From NCBI RefSeq assembly GCF_000813125.1, contig NZ_BASE01000073.1, forward strand, positions 1-64,000: DNA of 64,000 bases, in the 5' to 3' direction. The DNA is from Mesobacillus selenatarsenatis SF-1. GTDB taxonomy: Bacteria; Bacillota; Bacilli; Bacillales; Cytobacillaceae. Below are positions 24,746 to 33,295 of this stretch, one piece after another; the first letter of the stretch is position 1; each line of letters begins with the position of its first letter. A program made the position numbers and the translations under genes. The notes below the pieces were generated by a model. That model was given only the letters and a program-made list of their open reading frames with translations. It did no database searches and was not told where the DNA came from.

Positions 24746-25723
24746 TTGAAAAAGCTGCCTATTAATGAAAATGGATTGAATGCTTCACAGCTTGTGTTTG
24801 GATGCATGGGTCTTGGCGGAGGCTGGGACAGCAGTCCAATCGAGCTGGAACATGTCAAGCAGGCGCATGAAGCGGTGGAAGCCGCGTTAGAGTCTGGGAT
24901 CAATATGTTTGACCATGCCGATATTTATACTTTGGGAAAAGCAGAGAGAGTTTTCGGGCAGGTTTTAAAAGAAAAGCCTGACCTTCGTGAGAACATCATC
25001 ATCCAGTCTAAATGCGGCATTCGCTTCGGGGATGAGGCATCTGGCCTGCCCGGAAGGTACGACTTTTCAAAATCATACATCCTCGACAGTGTGGATGGCA
25101 TCCTTTCAAGGCTTGGCATCGATTATCTGGACATCCTGTTACTGCACCGTCCTGATCCTCTAATGGAACCAGAGGAGGTTGGCGAAGCTTTTCATCAGCT
25201 AAAAGCCTCCGGCAAGGTGCGTTCATTTGGTGTTTCCAATATGAGTGCAGGACAGATTCGTTTGCTTCAGAAGCATACCGATGAAAAAATCATCGTCAAT
25301 CAGCTGGAAATGAGCTTGAATAAAATTGGCTGGCTTGAGACAGGTGTCCATGTAAACCAGGACGCCGCGCGCCAAAACACCTTCCCTGATGGGACGCTGG
25401 AGTTTATGCAGATGGAAGGGATCCAGGTTCAGTCTTGGGGTTCACTTGCGAAAGGCCTTTATACTGGGAAAAATATTGAGAATGAAAGCGAGAGTGTCAA
25501 ACAGACCGCTGCCATGGTGCAGAAGTTGGCCGAGGAGAAGCAAACAACACCAGAAGCAATTGTGCTTGCCTGGCTGATGAGACATCCAGCCGCAATCCAG
25601 CCTGTCATCGGCACCGTCAATCCAGCAAGGATCATAGCGTGCGGAGATGCAGTCAATATCAGTCTCAGCCGTGAGGAATGGTATTCATTGTATGTGAGCT
25701 CACGCGGTGTCAGACTGCCTTAA
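24746..25723 (+). CDS. Aldo/keto reductase (YdhF-like)
   Basis: A 325-residue TIM-barrel NADPH oxidoreductase. The catalytic tetrad is represented by D in GINMFDHADIYTLGKAE (D and Y), K in IIIQSKCGIRFG, and H in DYLDILLLHRPDPLM. NADPH-binding residues lie in PVIGTVNPARI. The end (SSRGVRLP) resembles the RGVxLP tail of the E. coli YdhF group. An AAGGAGGAATGAAGAA site is correctly placed for TTG 24746; the frame is open from 24716 but lacks a site there. The substrate is unknown. It stands alone with its own terminator. Confidence 0.88.
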   Translation: MKKLPINENGLNASQLVFGCMGLGGGWDSSPIELEHVKQAHEAVEAALESGINMFDHADIYTLGKAERVFGQVLKEKPDLRENIIIQSKCGIRFGDEASGLPGRYDFSKSYILDSVDGILSRLGIDYLDILLLHRPDPLMEPEEVGEAFHQLKASGKVRSFGVSNMSAGQIRLLQKHTDEKIIVNQLEMSLNKIGWLETGVHVNQDAARQNTFPDGTLEFMQMEGIQVQSWGSLAKGLYTGKNIENESESVKQTAAMVQKLAEEKQTTPEAIVLAWLMRHPAAIQPVIGTVNPARIIACGDAVNISLSREEWYSLYVSSRGVRLP

Positions 25724-25733
25724 GGAATTTGTA

Positions 25734-25768
25734 GAGTCAGCAGAACCATTCTGCTGACTCTTTTTTTG
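25734..25768 (+). terminator. Terminator after the aldo/keto reductase
   Basis: GAGTCAGCAGAA-CCA-TTCTGCTGACTC followed by seven T residues. Confidence 0.9.
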
Positions 25769-25863
25769 TTGGTGTATAACTAATTCTTATCGATATTTAT
25801 TGATTTTATTAAATTTTCTTATTACATATTTACAAATATAATGAATGAAGGAGGTGTTAAATT

Positions 25864-26598
25864 ATGGATTATATCATTCTCTTTTTCATTGGTATTTTTG
25901 CGACGACGGTTGGAACTCTCGCTGGAGGTGGGGGATTGATCAGTTTGCCAGCGATGCTTGTTCTTGGCATGCCAGTCCATTCTGCGATTGCTGCGAATAA
26001 GGTTTCGAATACGGTCAGCTCCTTCTCGAGCTTTTACCATCTTTATAGAGAAAAGAAAATAACTTTTAAGGAATCATTCTGGATTATCCCTGTAAGCCTG
26101 ATTGGCGGGGTGAGTGGAGGGTTCATAGCCTCAAAGATTTCAAGTGAAGACATGTATGTGGTGGCGATTGGCTTGCTAATTTTTGCTTTCTTCGCCTCAT
26201 TCTTGGGGAAAGGGAGCATGTCTGGAGATCAGCCATTAAAGCCTTCTGGTAAAAGTGTTCCAGGTTTATATGCAATCGGAATTTATGATGGTCTTTTTGG
26301 GCCGGGACAAGGGACGCTTATGCTTTATTTGTTTGGTTATTTGAACATCGCCTACATCCGGGCAGTCGGATATGTCCGTCTTGCCACGTTTTCGAGCTGT
26401 TTAGGTGCAGCGATTACCTATATTTCTACCGGGGCTGTTATCTGGCCGCTGACCATTGCCTTGATGCTGGGTTCGGTGACAGGAGCGCAAATTGGCGTCA
26501 GAATTGCCAGCAAGCTGAACCCCAGCTATGTCAAACCTATATTGCGGTTGATGACAGTGGCGCTTGTTGTACAGATTTTTTTCGAAAAAGTGGTGTAG
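25864..26598 (+). CDS. TSUP (TauE/SafE) family anion/sulfite permease
   Basis: A 244-residue membrane protein with about eight helices. The TSUP repeats show as ATTVGTLAGGGGLISLPAML near the N terminus and IGIYDGLFGPGQGTLMLYLF in the second half; both carry the GxxGGGxG-like turns typical of the family. Members export or import sulfur-containing anions or organic acids. AAGGAGGTGTTAAATT precedes ATG 25864. It is a single gene between two terminators, so its substrate cannot be inferred from neighbours. Confidence 0.9.
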   Translation: MDYIILFFIGIFATTVGTLAGGGGLISLPAMLVLGMPVHSAIAANKVSNTVSSFSSFYHLYREKKITFKESFWIIPVSLIGGVSGGFIASKISSEDMYVVAIGLLIFAFFASFLGKGSMSGDQPLKPSGKSVPGLYAIGIYDGLFGPGQGTLMLYLFGYLNIAYIRAVGYVRLATFSSCLGAAITYISTGAVIWPLTIALMLGSVTGAQIGVRIASKLNPSYVKPILRLMTVALVVQIFFEKVV

Positions 26599-26604
26599 CA
26601 GGAT

Positions 26605-26636
26605 GCCCCCTTATTTAATTGATAAGGGGGTTATTT
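26605..26636 (+). terminator. Terminator after the TSUP gene
   Basis: CCCCCTTAT-TTAATTG-ATAAGGGGG followed by TTATTT; the T tract is interrupted. Confidence 0.7.
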
Positions 26637-26726
26637 ACATAATACCCCAGATACCATTCCAGTATTTTCCTACTATGTTAGAATGATAATATGGTATTTT
26701 GAACCATTTTTAAAAGGGGGAGAGTC

Positions 26727-27506
26727 ATGTCTTCGGAAGTATTATCAATTACCGGTTTGACTAAATCATACGGAAGCAAAGAGGTGCTGAAAGGGATAGA
26801 TTTAAAGGTTGATAGAGGGGAAATCATCGGATACATAGGTCCAAACGGCGCTGGTAAAAGTACAACGGTAAAACTGATGCTGGGCCTTGAGGAAGGGTAT
26901 TCTGGGAAGATTGAGATTTTTGGAGAGGATATTGCGAAGCAGGGTGAAAGCTACAAACGGAGGATCGGTTATATTCCCGAGACTTCTGAAATGTATGATT
27001 CGCTTACGGCTCAGGAGTATTTGACGTTCGTTGCTGAGCTGTATGGGATGGATTATGACGATGCGGACAGGAAAGCGAAGCAGCTGTTCGATGTGTTCGG
27101 ACTGGCAGAGGTCTATCAATCCCGGATTTCTTCTTTTTCGAAAGGGATGAGGCAGAAGACGCTGATTGTATCAAGTTTCTTGCATAATCCGGATTTGCTT
27201 TTCCTCGATGAGCCGCTGACAGGTCTCGATGCAAATAGTGTGATGGTTTTTAAGGAGATTCTCGCCATGTTCGCTGGTGAAGGGAAGACGATTTTTTATT
27301 CATCCCATATCATGGACGTCGTCGAGAAGATCAGCAACCGGATTGTTTTGCTGCATGGCGGTCATATCGTTGCGAATGGCAGTTTTGAAGAATTGAAGAG
27401 TCAGAGCCAAGAGGGGTCTCTTGAGAATATCTTCAATCAGATGACCGGATTCCATGAGCATCAGGATCGTGCCTCTGAATTTGTATCCATCGTTAAGGAG
27501 GGGTGA
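26727..27506 (+). CDS. ABC transporter ATP-binding protein
   Basis: A 259-residue nucleotide-binding subunit of the ABC-2/NatA type. Walker A is GPNGAGKST (residues about 37-45), the signature is SSFSKGMRQK, Walker B is LLFLDEPLTGLD, and the switch histidine follows in IFYSSHIMD. The partner gene starts 2 bp after its stop, so the two form an operon. The C-terminal 30 residues extend beyond the core domain. GGGGGAGAG precedes ATG 26727. Substrate unknown; this class often exports peptides, antibiotics or lipids. Confidence 0.92.
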   Translation: MSSEVLSITGLTKSYGSKEVLKGIDLKVDRGEIIGYIGPNGAGKSTTVKLMLGLEEGYSGKIEIFGEDIAKQGESYKRRIGYIPETSEMYDSLTAQEYLTFVAELYGMDYDDADRKAKQLFDVFGLAEVYQSRISSFSKGMRQKTLIVSSFLHNPDLLFLDEPLTGLDANSVMVFKEILAMFAGEGKTIFYSSHIMDVVEKISNRIVLLHGGHIVANGSFEELKSQSQEGSLENIFNQMTGFHEHQDRASEFVSIVKEG

Positions 27507-27508
27507 CG

Positions 27509-29122
27509 ATGGACAATTTTTTCGTGTTAAGGCTGCTGGATGTTTTTAAGCCTTTATTTTTAAAAATGGGTGTAGATTACATGACGATGCGGCGAATTCT
27601 CCAGGTCAAGCTGACAATGGATCAGCGTCGGAAGCCGACAGTGTTCAACCAGTCAAGGAAAAAGAAGGATAAACCAGAGAAGAATGAATTCTTCAAATCG
27701 TTGTGGATGTATGGTTTCTTTGGATTGATGCTGATTCCGTTCTTATTTTTACGGGATAATTATTTGTTTCAAGTGTCGATCTTGTTCAGCATCTTTATGT
27801 TCATCATCATGACGACGCTGATTTCCGATTTTTCATCCGTTTTGCTCGACTTGCGGGATAAAAGCGTCCTTGCTACAAAACCAGTAAATTCGAAAACGGT
27901 AAGCATGGCAAAGCTGCTGCATGTGACGATTTACATGCTCTACATTACCCTGGCAACAACGTTGATTCCGTTGTTGGTCAGCCTGTTTTTCAAGGGCATC
28001 CTGTTCACCCTGTTATTCCTTGTCTCATTCGCGCTGGCGGACATTTTTATCATTGCATTCACCGCGTTGTTGTACCTGTTTATTTTGAAGTATTTTGACG
28101 GTGAAAAGCTTAAGGATATTATCAATTATGTGCAGATTGCCCTTACTGTTGGCATGATGATTGGCTACCAGGTGGTGGCGCGTTCATTTGAACTGGTGAA
28201 TCTTGATTATACAATCGATTTTGCCTGGTGGCAGCTATTGCTTCCGCCGATGTGGTTTGGCGGTCTGTTCGATGTGCTGCTTGGAGGCGGCAGAAGCATC
28301 GGAAGTATGATATTGACAATTTTGGCCGTGCTTGGACCAGTTATATCGATCATTGTGTATTTGAAGATGATTCCAGACTTCGAGCGCAACCTGCAAAAAC
28401 TATCGAGCCAAACTGGCAAGAAAAAAGCCAGCAACAAATGGAAGGTATTCCGTTCCTTGCACATGCTGGTTTCCAAAGATGAGCTGCCATTTTTCCGGTT
28501 CGCGAGGATCATGATGAAAAATGAGCGAGATTTCAAGCTGAAGGTCTATCCATCGCTCGGGTTTGCCGTGGTGGTTCCGTTCGTGTTCATGTTCAACAGC
28601 TATTCGATCATGAGTTTTGAGGAATTCGCTGCCAGTCGGTCCTATTTAAGCATGTATTCGATCATGCTGGTCATCCCGACGTCAGTCATCATGCTCGCGC
28701 ATTCCGGTTCTCATAAAGGAAGCTGGATTTATCAGGTCGCACCAGTGAAACAGCTTGGTCTGATCAATAAAGCGGCATTGAAGGCATTTCTGTTCCAGCT
28801 GTTTTTGCCATTGTTCCTGCTCGTGTCGGTTATGTTCAGCTTTTTGTTTGGTCTGAGGATTTTGGATGATCTGGCTGCGGTATTATTCGCCGCATTGATT
28901 TATACAGCGGTGTGCTTTCTGGCAGGAGGAAAGGAGCTCGCCTTTTCACAGCCGTTCGACGCTGTCCAGCAGAGTGGCGACATCAAGGTATTTCTGCTTT
29001 TCCTCGTCATCCCTGTCTTTGTGGGACTTCACTTTTTAGCATTGAAATTGCCCTTCGGCGTGGCCGGATACGCGATTTTGATGTTTGCAGTGAATTGGGG
29101 TTTGTGGAAGATGTTGAAGTGA
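27509..29122 (+). CDS. ABC transporter permease, 537 aa
   Basis: A large integral membrane protein with about 12 hydrophobic segments, forming the membrane partner of the ATPase encoded just upstream. Two halves are visible, each with about six helices, divided by a cytoplasmic stretch near residues 290-330 (DFERNLQKLSSQTGKKKASN). This is the size and layout of Bacillus permeases paired with a single ATPase, not of standard six-helix ABC-2 permeases. AGGAGGGGTGACG precedes ATG 27509; GTG 27503 overlaps the ATPase stop and is less likely. Substrate unknown. Confidence 0.85.
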   Translation: MDNFFVLRLLDVFKPLFLKMGVDYMTMRRILQVKLTMDQRRKPTVFNQSRKKKDKPEKNEFFKSLWMYGFFGLMLIPFLFLRDNYLFQVSILFSIFMFIIMTTLISDFSSVLLDLRDKSVLATKPVNSKTVSMAKLLHVTIYMLYITLATTLIPLLVSLFFKGILFTLLFLVSFALADIFIIAFTALLYLFILKYFDGEKLKDIINYVQIALTVGMMIGYQVVARSFELVNLDYTIDFAWWQLLLPPMWFGGLFDVLLGGGRSIGSMILTILAVLGPVISIIVYLKMIPDFERNLQKLSSQTGKKKASNKWKVFRSLHMLVSKDELPFFRFARIMMKNERDFKLKVYPSLGFAVVVPFVFMFNSYSIMSFEEFAASRSYLSMYSIMLVIPTSVIMLAHSGSHKGSWIYQVAPVKQLGLINKAALKAFLFQLFLPLFLLVSVMFSFLFGLRILDDLAAVLFAALIYTAVCFLAGGKELAFSQPFDAVQQSGDIKVFLLFLVIPVFVGLHFLALKLPFGVAGYAILMFAVNWGLWKMLK

Positions 29123-29143
29123 GGTTTGTTTTAGGTTAAAAGC

Positions 29144-29172
29144 TGAAGCACGGGGACGTACCCCGTGCTTTT
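29144..29172. repeat. GGGACGYACCC stem-loop, copy 6 (terminator of the ABC operon)
   Basis: GAAGCACGGGG-ACGTA-CCCCGTGCTTTTC, with a perfect G-C instead of the G-T pair seen in other copies. It begins 22 bp after the permease stop. Confidence 0.85.
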
Positions 29173-29340
29173 CTTTGTGTTGAATGGGGACTCAGGAAGG
29201 TGCCTTGTGTTTTTCTTTGTGTTGAAGGGGAACTCAGGGAGGTGCCTTACTTTTCTTTGTGTTGAAGGTGAACTCAGGGAAGTGCCTTATGCTTCTCATT
29301 TGTATCGAAGTGAAACTCAGGGAATTGCCTTATGCTTCGT
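29171..29340. repeat. Degenerate tandem array, about four 41-bp units
   Basis: The unit TTCTTTGTGTTGAA...AACTCAGGGA-GTGCCTT starts at 29171, 29213, 29253 and about 29295, so the period is 40-42 bp. It follows directly on stem-loop copy 6, and the unit ends (GCCTTATGCTTC) echo the stem-loop's 3' arm. A reading frame across it is low-complexity and not convincing. The rest of the 29123-29535 gap holds the downstream regulator's promoter region. Confidence 0.7.
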
Positions 29341-29492
29341 TTGGTATTTGCGGATTTGTGTACCGCTTTCTTTGCTTTTTTTGCAAAGTGGAGTTACCTT
29401 GTCAGTTTTTCAGTGTATTCCATTTATCGTATATAAGGTCGCGTTGAGATTCCCAAAATTGACATAATCCTGTCTGTGTAGCTAGTGTTATA

Positions 29493-29512
29493 TGTAGACC
29501 GATTGTTATAAA
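29493..29512. promoter_or_regulatory. LmrA/QdoR-type operator before the TetR gene (weaker copy)
   Basis: The reverse strand reads TTTATAACAATCGGTCTACA. This agrees with the B. subtilis LmrA/QdoR box (AWTATAtagaNYGgTCTATA, from memory) at about 15 positions. It lies 24 bp before the probable start codon of the regulator, consistent with autoregulation. Confidence 0.5.
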
Positions 29513-29535
29513 ATGATAGAGAGGGGTGAATGAAG

Positions 29536-30096
29536 ATGAAGGAAACTTCAAGGGATAGATTAATCAGTGCTGCCTCGCGGTTATTCCAGCTTCAGGGTTA
29601 CCATGGAACTGGTTTGAATCATATTTTGAAGGAAAGTGGCGCACCGAAGGGTTCTTTATATTATTATTTTCCTGATGGAAAGGAGCAGCTTGCGGTGGAG
29701 TCTGTTCGAATGACTGCCGAGCATGTAAGGGAGCGCATTAAACAGGGGCTTGATCAAAAAACTGACGCCATTGAAGCGATTCAAGGTTTTATCGAAAAAA
29801 TGGCAGAACAATACCAGAATGATGACAGCCAAGAGGGAGTTCCAATTGCCGCTGTTGCACTTGAGACCGCGCTTTTCAACGAACCGATCAGGGAAGCATG
29901 CCAAAGCGGCTATGAGAGTTTTCAGCAGGTGTTTACCGAAAAGTTGCTTCAATCAGGCTTTGATGAAAGCAGAGCAAGGGAGCTTGGAGTCGTCATTAAC
30001 AGCATGATTGAAGGAGCGTTTCTGCTATCTTTTACAAAAGGGAACAACGAACCCCTTTTACTGGCAGCTAAAAATATACCGGCACTATTGAAGTAA
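29536..30096 (+). CDS. TetR-family repressor (LmrA/YxaF type)
   Basis: A 186-residue repressor. The N-terminal HTH (SRDRLISAASRLFQLQGYHG, TGLNHILKESGAPKGSLYYY) carries the LmrA/YxaF variant GAPKGSLYYYFPDGKEQL. The C-terminal domain (VPIAAVALETALFNEPIREA...) is the matching LmrA/YxaF ligand-binding fold. Such regulators respond to drugs or flavonoids in Bacillus. ATG 29536 is 9 nt after GAGGGG; ATG 29530 is too close. Two LmrA-like boxes, one before this gene and one before the next, suggest it represses both itself and the NmrA-like gene. Confidence 0.88.
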   Translation: MKETSRDRLISAASRLFQLQGYHGTGLNHILKESGAPKGSLYYYFPDGKEQLAVESVRMTAEHVRERIKQGLDQKTDAIEAIQGFIEKMAEQYQNDDSQEGVPIAAVALETALFNEPIREACQSGYESFQQVFTEKLLQSGFDESRARELGVVINSMIEGAFLLSFTKGNNEPLLLAAKNIPALLK

Positions 30097-30122
30097 GTAG
30101 TGCTGGTTGTTTTTTTGAAAAT

Positions 30123-30142
30123 ATTATATAGACTGGTCTACA
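30123..30142. promoter_or_regulatory. LmrA/QdoR-type operator before the NmrA-like gene
   Basis: ATTATATAGACTGGTCTACA matches the LmrA/QdoR box consensus at all but one defined position and contains the dyad TAGAC-TG-GTCTA. It lies between the regulator's stop and the next gene's ribosome-binding site. Confidence 0.7.
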
Positions 30143-30164
30143 AAAACGAAAAGGAATGAGGAAA

Positions 30165-31010
30165 ATGACAATATTGGTGACTGGCTTTAACGGTAAGGCA
30201 GGCTATGAGGTGGCGGAGAAATTAAAGGAAAAACAAATTCCTCTGAAATGTGCTGTCAGAAATGTGGAACAGGCAAGGGACCGTCATGAATCAAAGTTTG
30301 AATTTGTCGCTCTTGATTTTTCAAAATCAGATACGTTCAATAAGGCTTTGGATGGTATAACCGGAATCTTCCTGATGTATCCGCCCGGAGACCGAATGGA
30401 GTTTGAAACCTTTGTCACTCAGGCTGTGGAGAAAGGCGTCAGCCACATCGTCTACCTATCAGTAAAGGACGTTCAGTATATGCCCTTCATCCACCATTAT
30501 AAAAATGAAAAATTAATAAAGAAGGCAGGAATTCCGTATACATTTTTGCGCGCGGGCTATTTCATGCAAAATTTAAAAGACTTTTTATATGAAGAATTGA
30601 AAGAACATAAACGGATTTTTGTCCCGGCCGGCAAGGGCAAGACCAGCTTTGTTGATGCCAGGGATATTGCCGAAGTGGCTGCGATTGCCCTGAGCAACCC
30701 AGAAGAGTACAAAAATAAGAATTATGTCATTACCGGAAAAGAAGCACTCGATTTTTATGAAGTTGCCAGGATCATGTCCGAAGTGATGAATATTAAGGTT
30801 GAGTATTCGAATCCTTCAGTGAAAGCATTCAAAAATTACATGACTTCCAAAGGTAACGATGAAAGCTTTATCAATGTCGTTGCCGGCATTCATATTCCTA
30901 CTAAGCTGGGTCTTGCAAAAGGCATAAATAATGATTTTGAAAAGGTAACGGGAAGGAAGCCATCCGATATCAGGCAATATATTGAGGATTATAAAGAAGT
31001 GTGGGTTTAG
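30165..31010 (+). CDS. NmrA-like NAD(P)-binding protein
   Basis: A 281-residue atypical short-chain dehydrogenase. The N terminus ILVTGFNGKAGYEVAEKL carries the Rossmann-fold glycine pattern of the NmrA group, followed by IFLMYPPGDRMEFETF and VSHIVYLSVKDVQYMPF; the classical YxxxK pair is replaced, as usual for NmrA-like sensors or quinone reductases. ATG 30165 is chosen because it fits AAAAGGA and starts the beta strand; ATG 30156 is nine bases earlier. An LmrA-type operator lies just upstream, so it is probably the repressor's main target. Detoxification of a quinone or flavonoid is plausible but unproven. Confidence 0.82.
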   Translation: MTILVTGFNGKAGYEVAEKLKEKQIPLKCAVRNVEQARDRHESKFEFVALDFSKSDTFNKALDGITGIFLMYPPGDRMEFETFVTQAVEKGVSHIVYLSVKDVQYMPFIHHYKNEKLIKKAGIPYTFLRAGYFMQNLKDFLYEELKEHKRIFVPAGKGKTSFVDARDIAEVAAIALSNPEEYKNKNYVITGKEALDFYEVARIMSEVMNIKVEYSNPSVKAFKNYMTSKGNDESFINVVAGIHIPTKLGLAKGINNDFEKVTGRKPSDIRQYIEDYKEVWV

Positions 31011-31041
31011 ATTTTTAAAAACATCTGTGAAAGTAAATGAT

Positions 31042-31073
31042 AGAGAATGACCAAATGGTCGCTCTCTTTTTTT
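31042..31073 (+). terminator. Terminator after the NmrA-like gene
   Basis: AGAGAATGACC-AAAT-GGTCGCTCTC (one mismatch) followed by TTTTTTT. Confidence 0.8.
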
Positions 31074-31170
31074 GTGCTATTGCTCATTTTAATACTTTAT
31101 TAATAATTTCATAAGAGCATTTTAGGGATTCGCTGACAGAATAGAGTTTGTGAAAGGGAGGCAATGATCT

Positions 31171-32085
31171 ATGAAAAAACCGATTGTTGAGATAAAGAAT
31201 TTAAAGAAAGTGATTGGAGATAAAACGATCATCCATGGGATCAGCATGGATGTTTTTCCGGGTGAGGTGTTTGGGTTTCTTGGGCCTAACGGTGCGGGGA
31301 AGACGACGACGATCCGGATGATGGTTGGGTTGATGGGCATTACGGAAGGCGAAGTGCTAATCAATGGATTTAGCATCGAGAAGAACTTTGAAAAGGCAAT
31401 TTCGCATGTAGGCGGGATCATTGAAAACCCTGAGATGTACAAGTTCCTCTCTGGTTATGATAATTTGCTGCAATACGCGCGGATGCTGCCGGATCCTGTG
31501 AAAAAGGAAAGAATCGATGAAATCGTGAAGCTGGTAGGGCTGGAAAAAAGGATTCATGAAAAGGTTAAGGGCTATTCACTGGGAATGAGGCAGAGGCTTG
31601 GACTGGCACAGGCGCTATTGCATTCGCCAGCTTTACTCATCCTCGATGAGCCGACAAATGGCCTTGATCCTGCTGGAATCAGGGAAATCCGCACTTATAT
31701 CCGAAAGATCGCCCATGAAGAAGGGATCGCCGTCTTTGTATCCAGCCATATGCTTTCGGAAATGCAGCTAATGTGTGACCGGATTGGCATTATCCAGGAT
31801 GGACATCTGGTCAGCGTGGAAACAGTCGGAGACTTTGTCGGAGAAAAGGTGAATACGGTACTTGAAATTGAACCGATTGAAAAAGCCAGGGAGTTTGTTG
31901 AACAGACGTTTCCTGAGCTCAATCCAAAGGTGAATGGAGCTAAGCTGTTTGTTTCAGCCAGCCGTGAGAAAGTTCCATCCCTGGTAAAGGTGCTTGCGGA
32001 AAATGAATTTGAGATTTATCAGGTTTCTTCGGAAAATAGTACGCTGGAGGAAAAATTCCTGGAAATGACGGAGGGAACTAAATGA
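31171..32085 (+). CDS. ABC transporter ATP-binding protein (BcrA/NatA type)
   Basis: A 304-residue ATPase. Walker A is GPNGAGKTT (residues about 38-46), the signature is YSLGMRQRLG, Walker B is LLILDEPTNGLD, and the switch histidine is in FVSSHMLSEM. A C-terminal extension of about 85 residues (EIEPIEKAREFVEQTFPELN...) is typical of BcrA-like drug-resistance ATPases. It overlaps the permease gene by 4 bp (ATGA), a firm sign of an operon. GGGAGGCAATG precedes ATG 31171. A two-component system follows on the same strand. Confidence 0.92.
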   Translation: MKKPIVEIKNLKKVIGDKTIIHGISMDVFPGEVFGFLGPNGAGKTTTIRMMVGLMGITEGEVLINGFSIEKNFEKAISHVGGIIENPEMYKFLSGYDNLLQYARMLPDPVKKERIDEIVKLVGLEKRIHEKVKGYSLGMRQRLGLAQALLHSPALLILDEPTNGLDPAGIREIRTYIRKIAHEEGIAVFVSSHMLSEMQLMCDRIGIIQDGHLVSVETVGDFVGEKVNTVLEIEPIEKAREFVEQTFPELNPKVNGAKLFVSASREKVPSLVKVLAENEFEIYQVSSENSTLEEKFLEMTEGTK

Positions 32086-33032
32086 GCCATTTTTTCAGAC
32101 TGATTCATAATGAAAACGTAAAAATTTATAAACGCATGGGAACATGGGTGATGATTGGAATCCTCGTACTCGTCGTTGCCCTTGTTGGCGCTTTTACAAA
32201 GTTTGTCCTGGACCCTGGCAGCAATGCTGACTGGAAGTCACAGCTGACCGCTGAAAATGCGCAATTGACTGAGAGTCTGGAAACAGCACCGATGCTTGAA
32301 GCGCAAAAGCGATTGTTAAAAGAAAGAATTGCCCTGAATGAATACCGGGTTGAACATGATCTGGCGCCAATGGAACGGGATTCACTTTGGGGCTATATGG
32401 TTGATGCGACGACATTCACCGGGATTGCGGCCTTGTTTACAATTGTGATTGCTGCGGGGATGGTAGCAAGTGAATTTTCCTGGGGGACAGTGAAGCTGCT
32501 GCTGATTCGACCTGTGAGCAGAACGAAGGTGCTTCTTGCCAAGTATGCTTCGACCTTGTTGTTCGCAGTTTTGATGCTTGTTTTATTATTCAGCACTTCT
32601 TTCCTGTTTGGCATGATCTTTTTCGGATTCACCGGGGCGGAAACTCCGTATCTTTCTTATAGCAATGGCAGGGTTGTACAGCAGAATATGGTCACACACA
32701 TCATTGAGCTGTTTGGATTCAGGAGCATTGATTTGATTATGATGGTCACTCTGGCTTTCATGATTTCGACTGTATTCCGCAGCAGCTCGCTCGCCATCGG
32801 GATCTCTTTGTTCCTAATGTTCACGGGCCCGCAGATTGTCCAGCTTTTAAGCCAGTACGACTGGGTAAAATACATCCTATTTGCCAACACGGACCTTCAA
32901 CAGTACACAACGGGGACACCGCTGGTTGAAGGAATGACAATGACATTCTCGATCGTGATGCTGCTGATTTATTTCGGGCTGTTTGCTTTTCTATCACTGT
33001 TCATTTTTAACAAGCGTGACGTTGCAGCTTAA
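32082..33032 (+). CDS. ABC-2 type transporter permease
   Basis: A 316-residue permease with six predicted membrane helices. The first (GTWVMIGILVLVVALVGAF) is followed by an extracellular loop of about 70 residues rich in charged residues (MLEAQKRLLKERIALNEYRV). The remaining five span residues 110-310, including SEFSWGTVKLLLIRPVSRTK, the typical cytoplasmic loop of ABC-2 permeases. It overlaps the ATPase gene by 4 bp. The transporter resembles bacitracin/antibiotic or peptide efflux systems; the neighbouring two-component system could control it, though promoter sites were not identified. Confidence 0.9.
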   Translation: MSHFFRLIHNENVKIYKRMGTWVMIGILVLVVALVGAFTKFVLDPGSNADWKSQLTAENAQLTESLETAPMLEAQKRLLKERIALNEYRVEHDLAPMERDSLWGYMVDATTFTGIAALFTIVIAAGMVASEFSWGTVKLLLIRPVSRTKVLLAKYASTLLFAVLMLVLLFSTSFLFGMIFFGFTGAETPYLSYSNGRVVQQNMVTHIIELFGFRSIDLIMMVTLAFMISTVFRSSSLAIGISLFLMFTGPQIVQLLSQYDWVKYILFANTDLQQYTTGTPLVEGMTMTFSIVMLLIYFGLFAFLSLFIFNKRDVAA

Positions 33033-33051
33033 GCTTGACTATGTTATGAAA

Positions 33052-33084
33052 GAGGAAACCGCATTTGTGGTTTCCTTTATTTTT
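33052..33084 (+). terminator. Terminator after the ABC-2 permease
   Basis: GAGGAAACC-GCATTTGT-GGTTTCCTTT stem followed by ATTTTT. Confidence 0.8.
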
Positions 33085-33086
33085 AA

Positions 33087-33269
33087 GGCTCTTTTCTCAA
33101 ACTTTGTTGCTATTGACTACAAAATAGGATTAAATAACCTATGTTTCTTCACATTATTAAAAATTATTAGGAGAAAAGAGCTTGCACACTTAATACCGAA
33201 CTACAAAATAGATACTTTCACGTTAAAATCGGCTTTAGGATTTTAACAACAATCTTTACGAAAACAGCC
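33087..33269 (+). mobile_element. 183-bp inverted-repeat element (MITE-like), copy 2
   Basis: Nearly identical to 4762-4943 at both ends and around the hairpin TTAAAATC-GGCTTTAG-GATTTTAA; the middle (about 33120-33165) has diverged. It lies between a terminator and the response-regulator gene, in the same orientation to its downstream gene as copy 1, ending 26 bp before ATG 33296. Both copies are flanked by TTTTAA on each side, a possible target duplication or part of the ends. Confidence 0.75.
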
Positions 33270-33295
33270 ATTTTAAAAATAGGACGGTACCCATC

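Noticed and set aside
29165-29467. Cysteine-rich open frames across the 41-bp array.
   Set aside because: Low-complexity translation of repeat DNA, no start site, several frames open at once.
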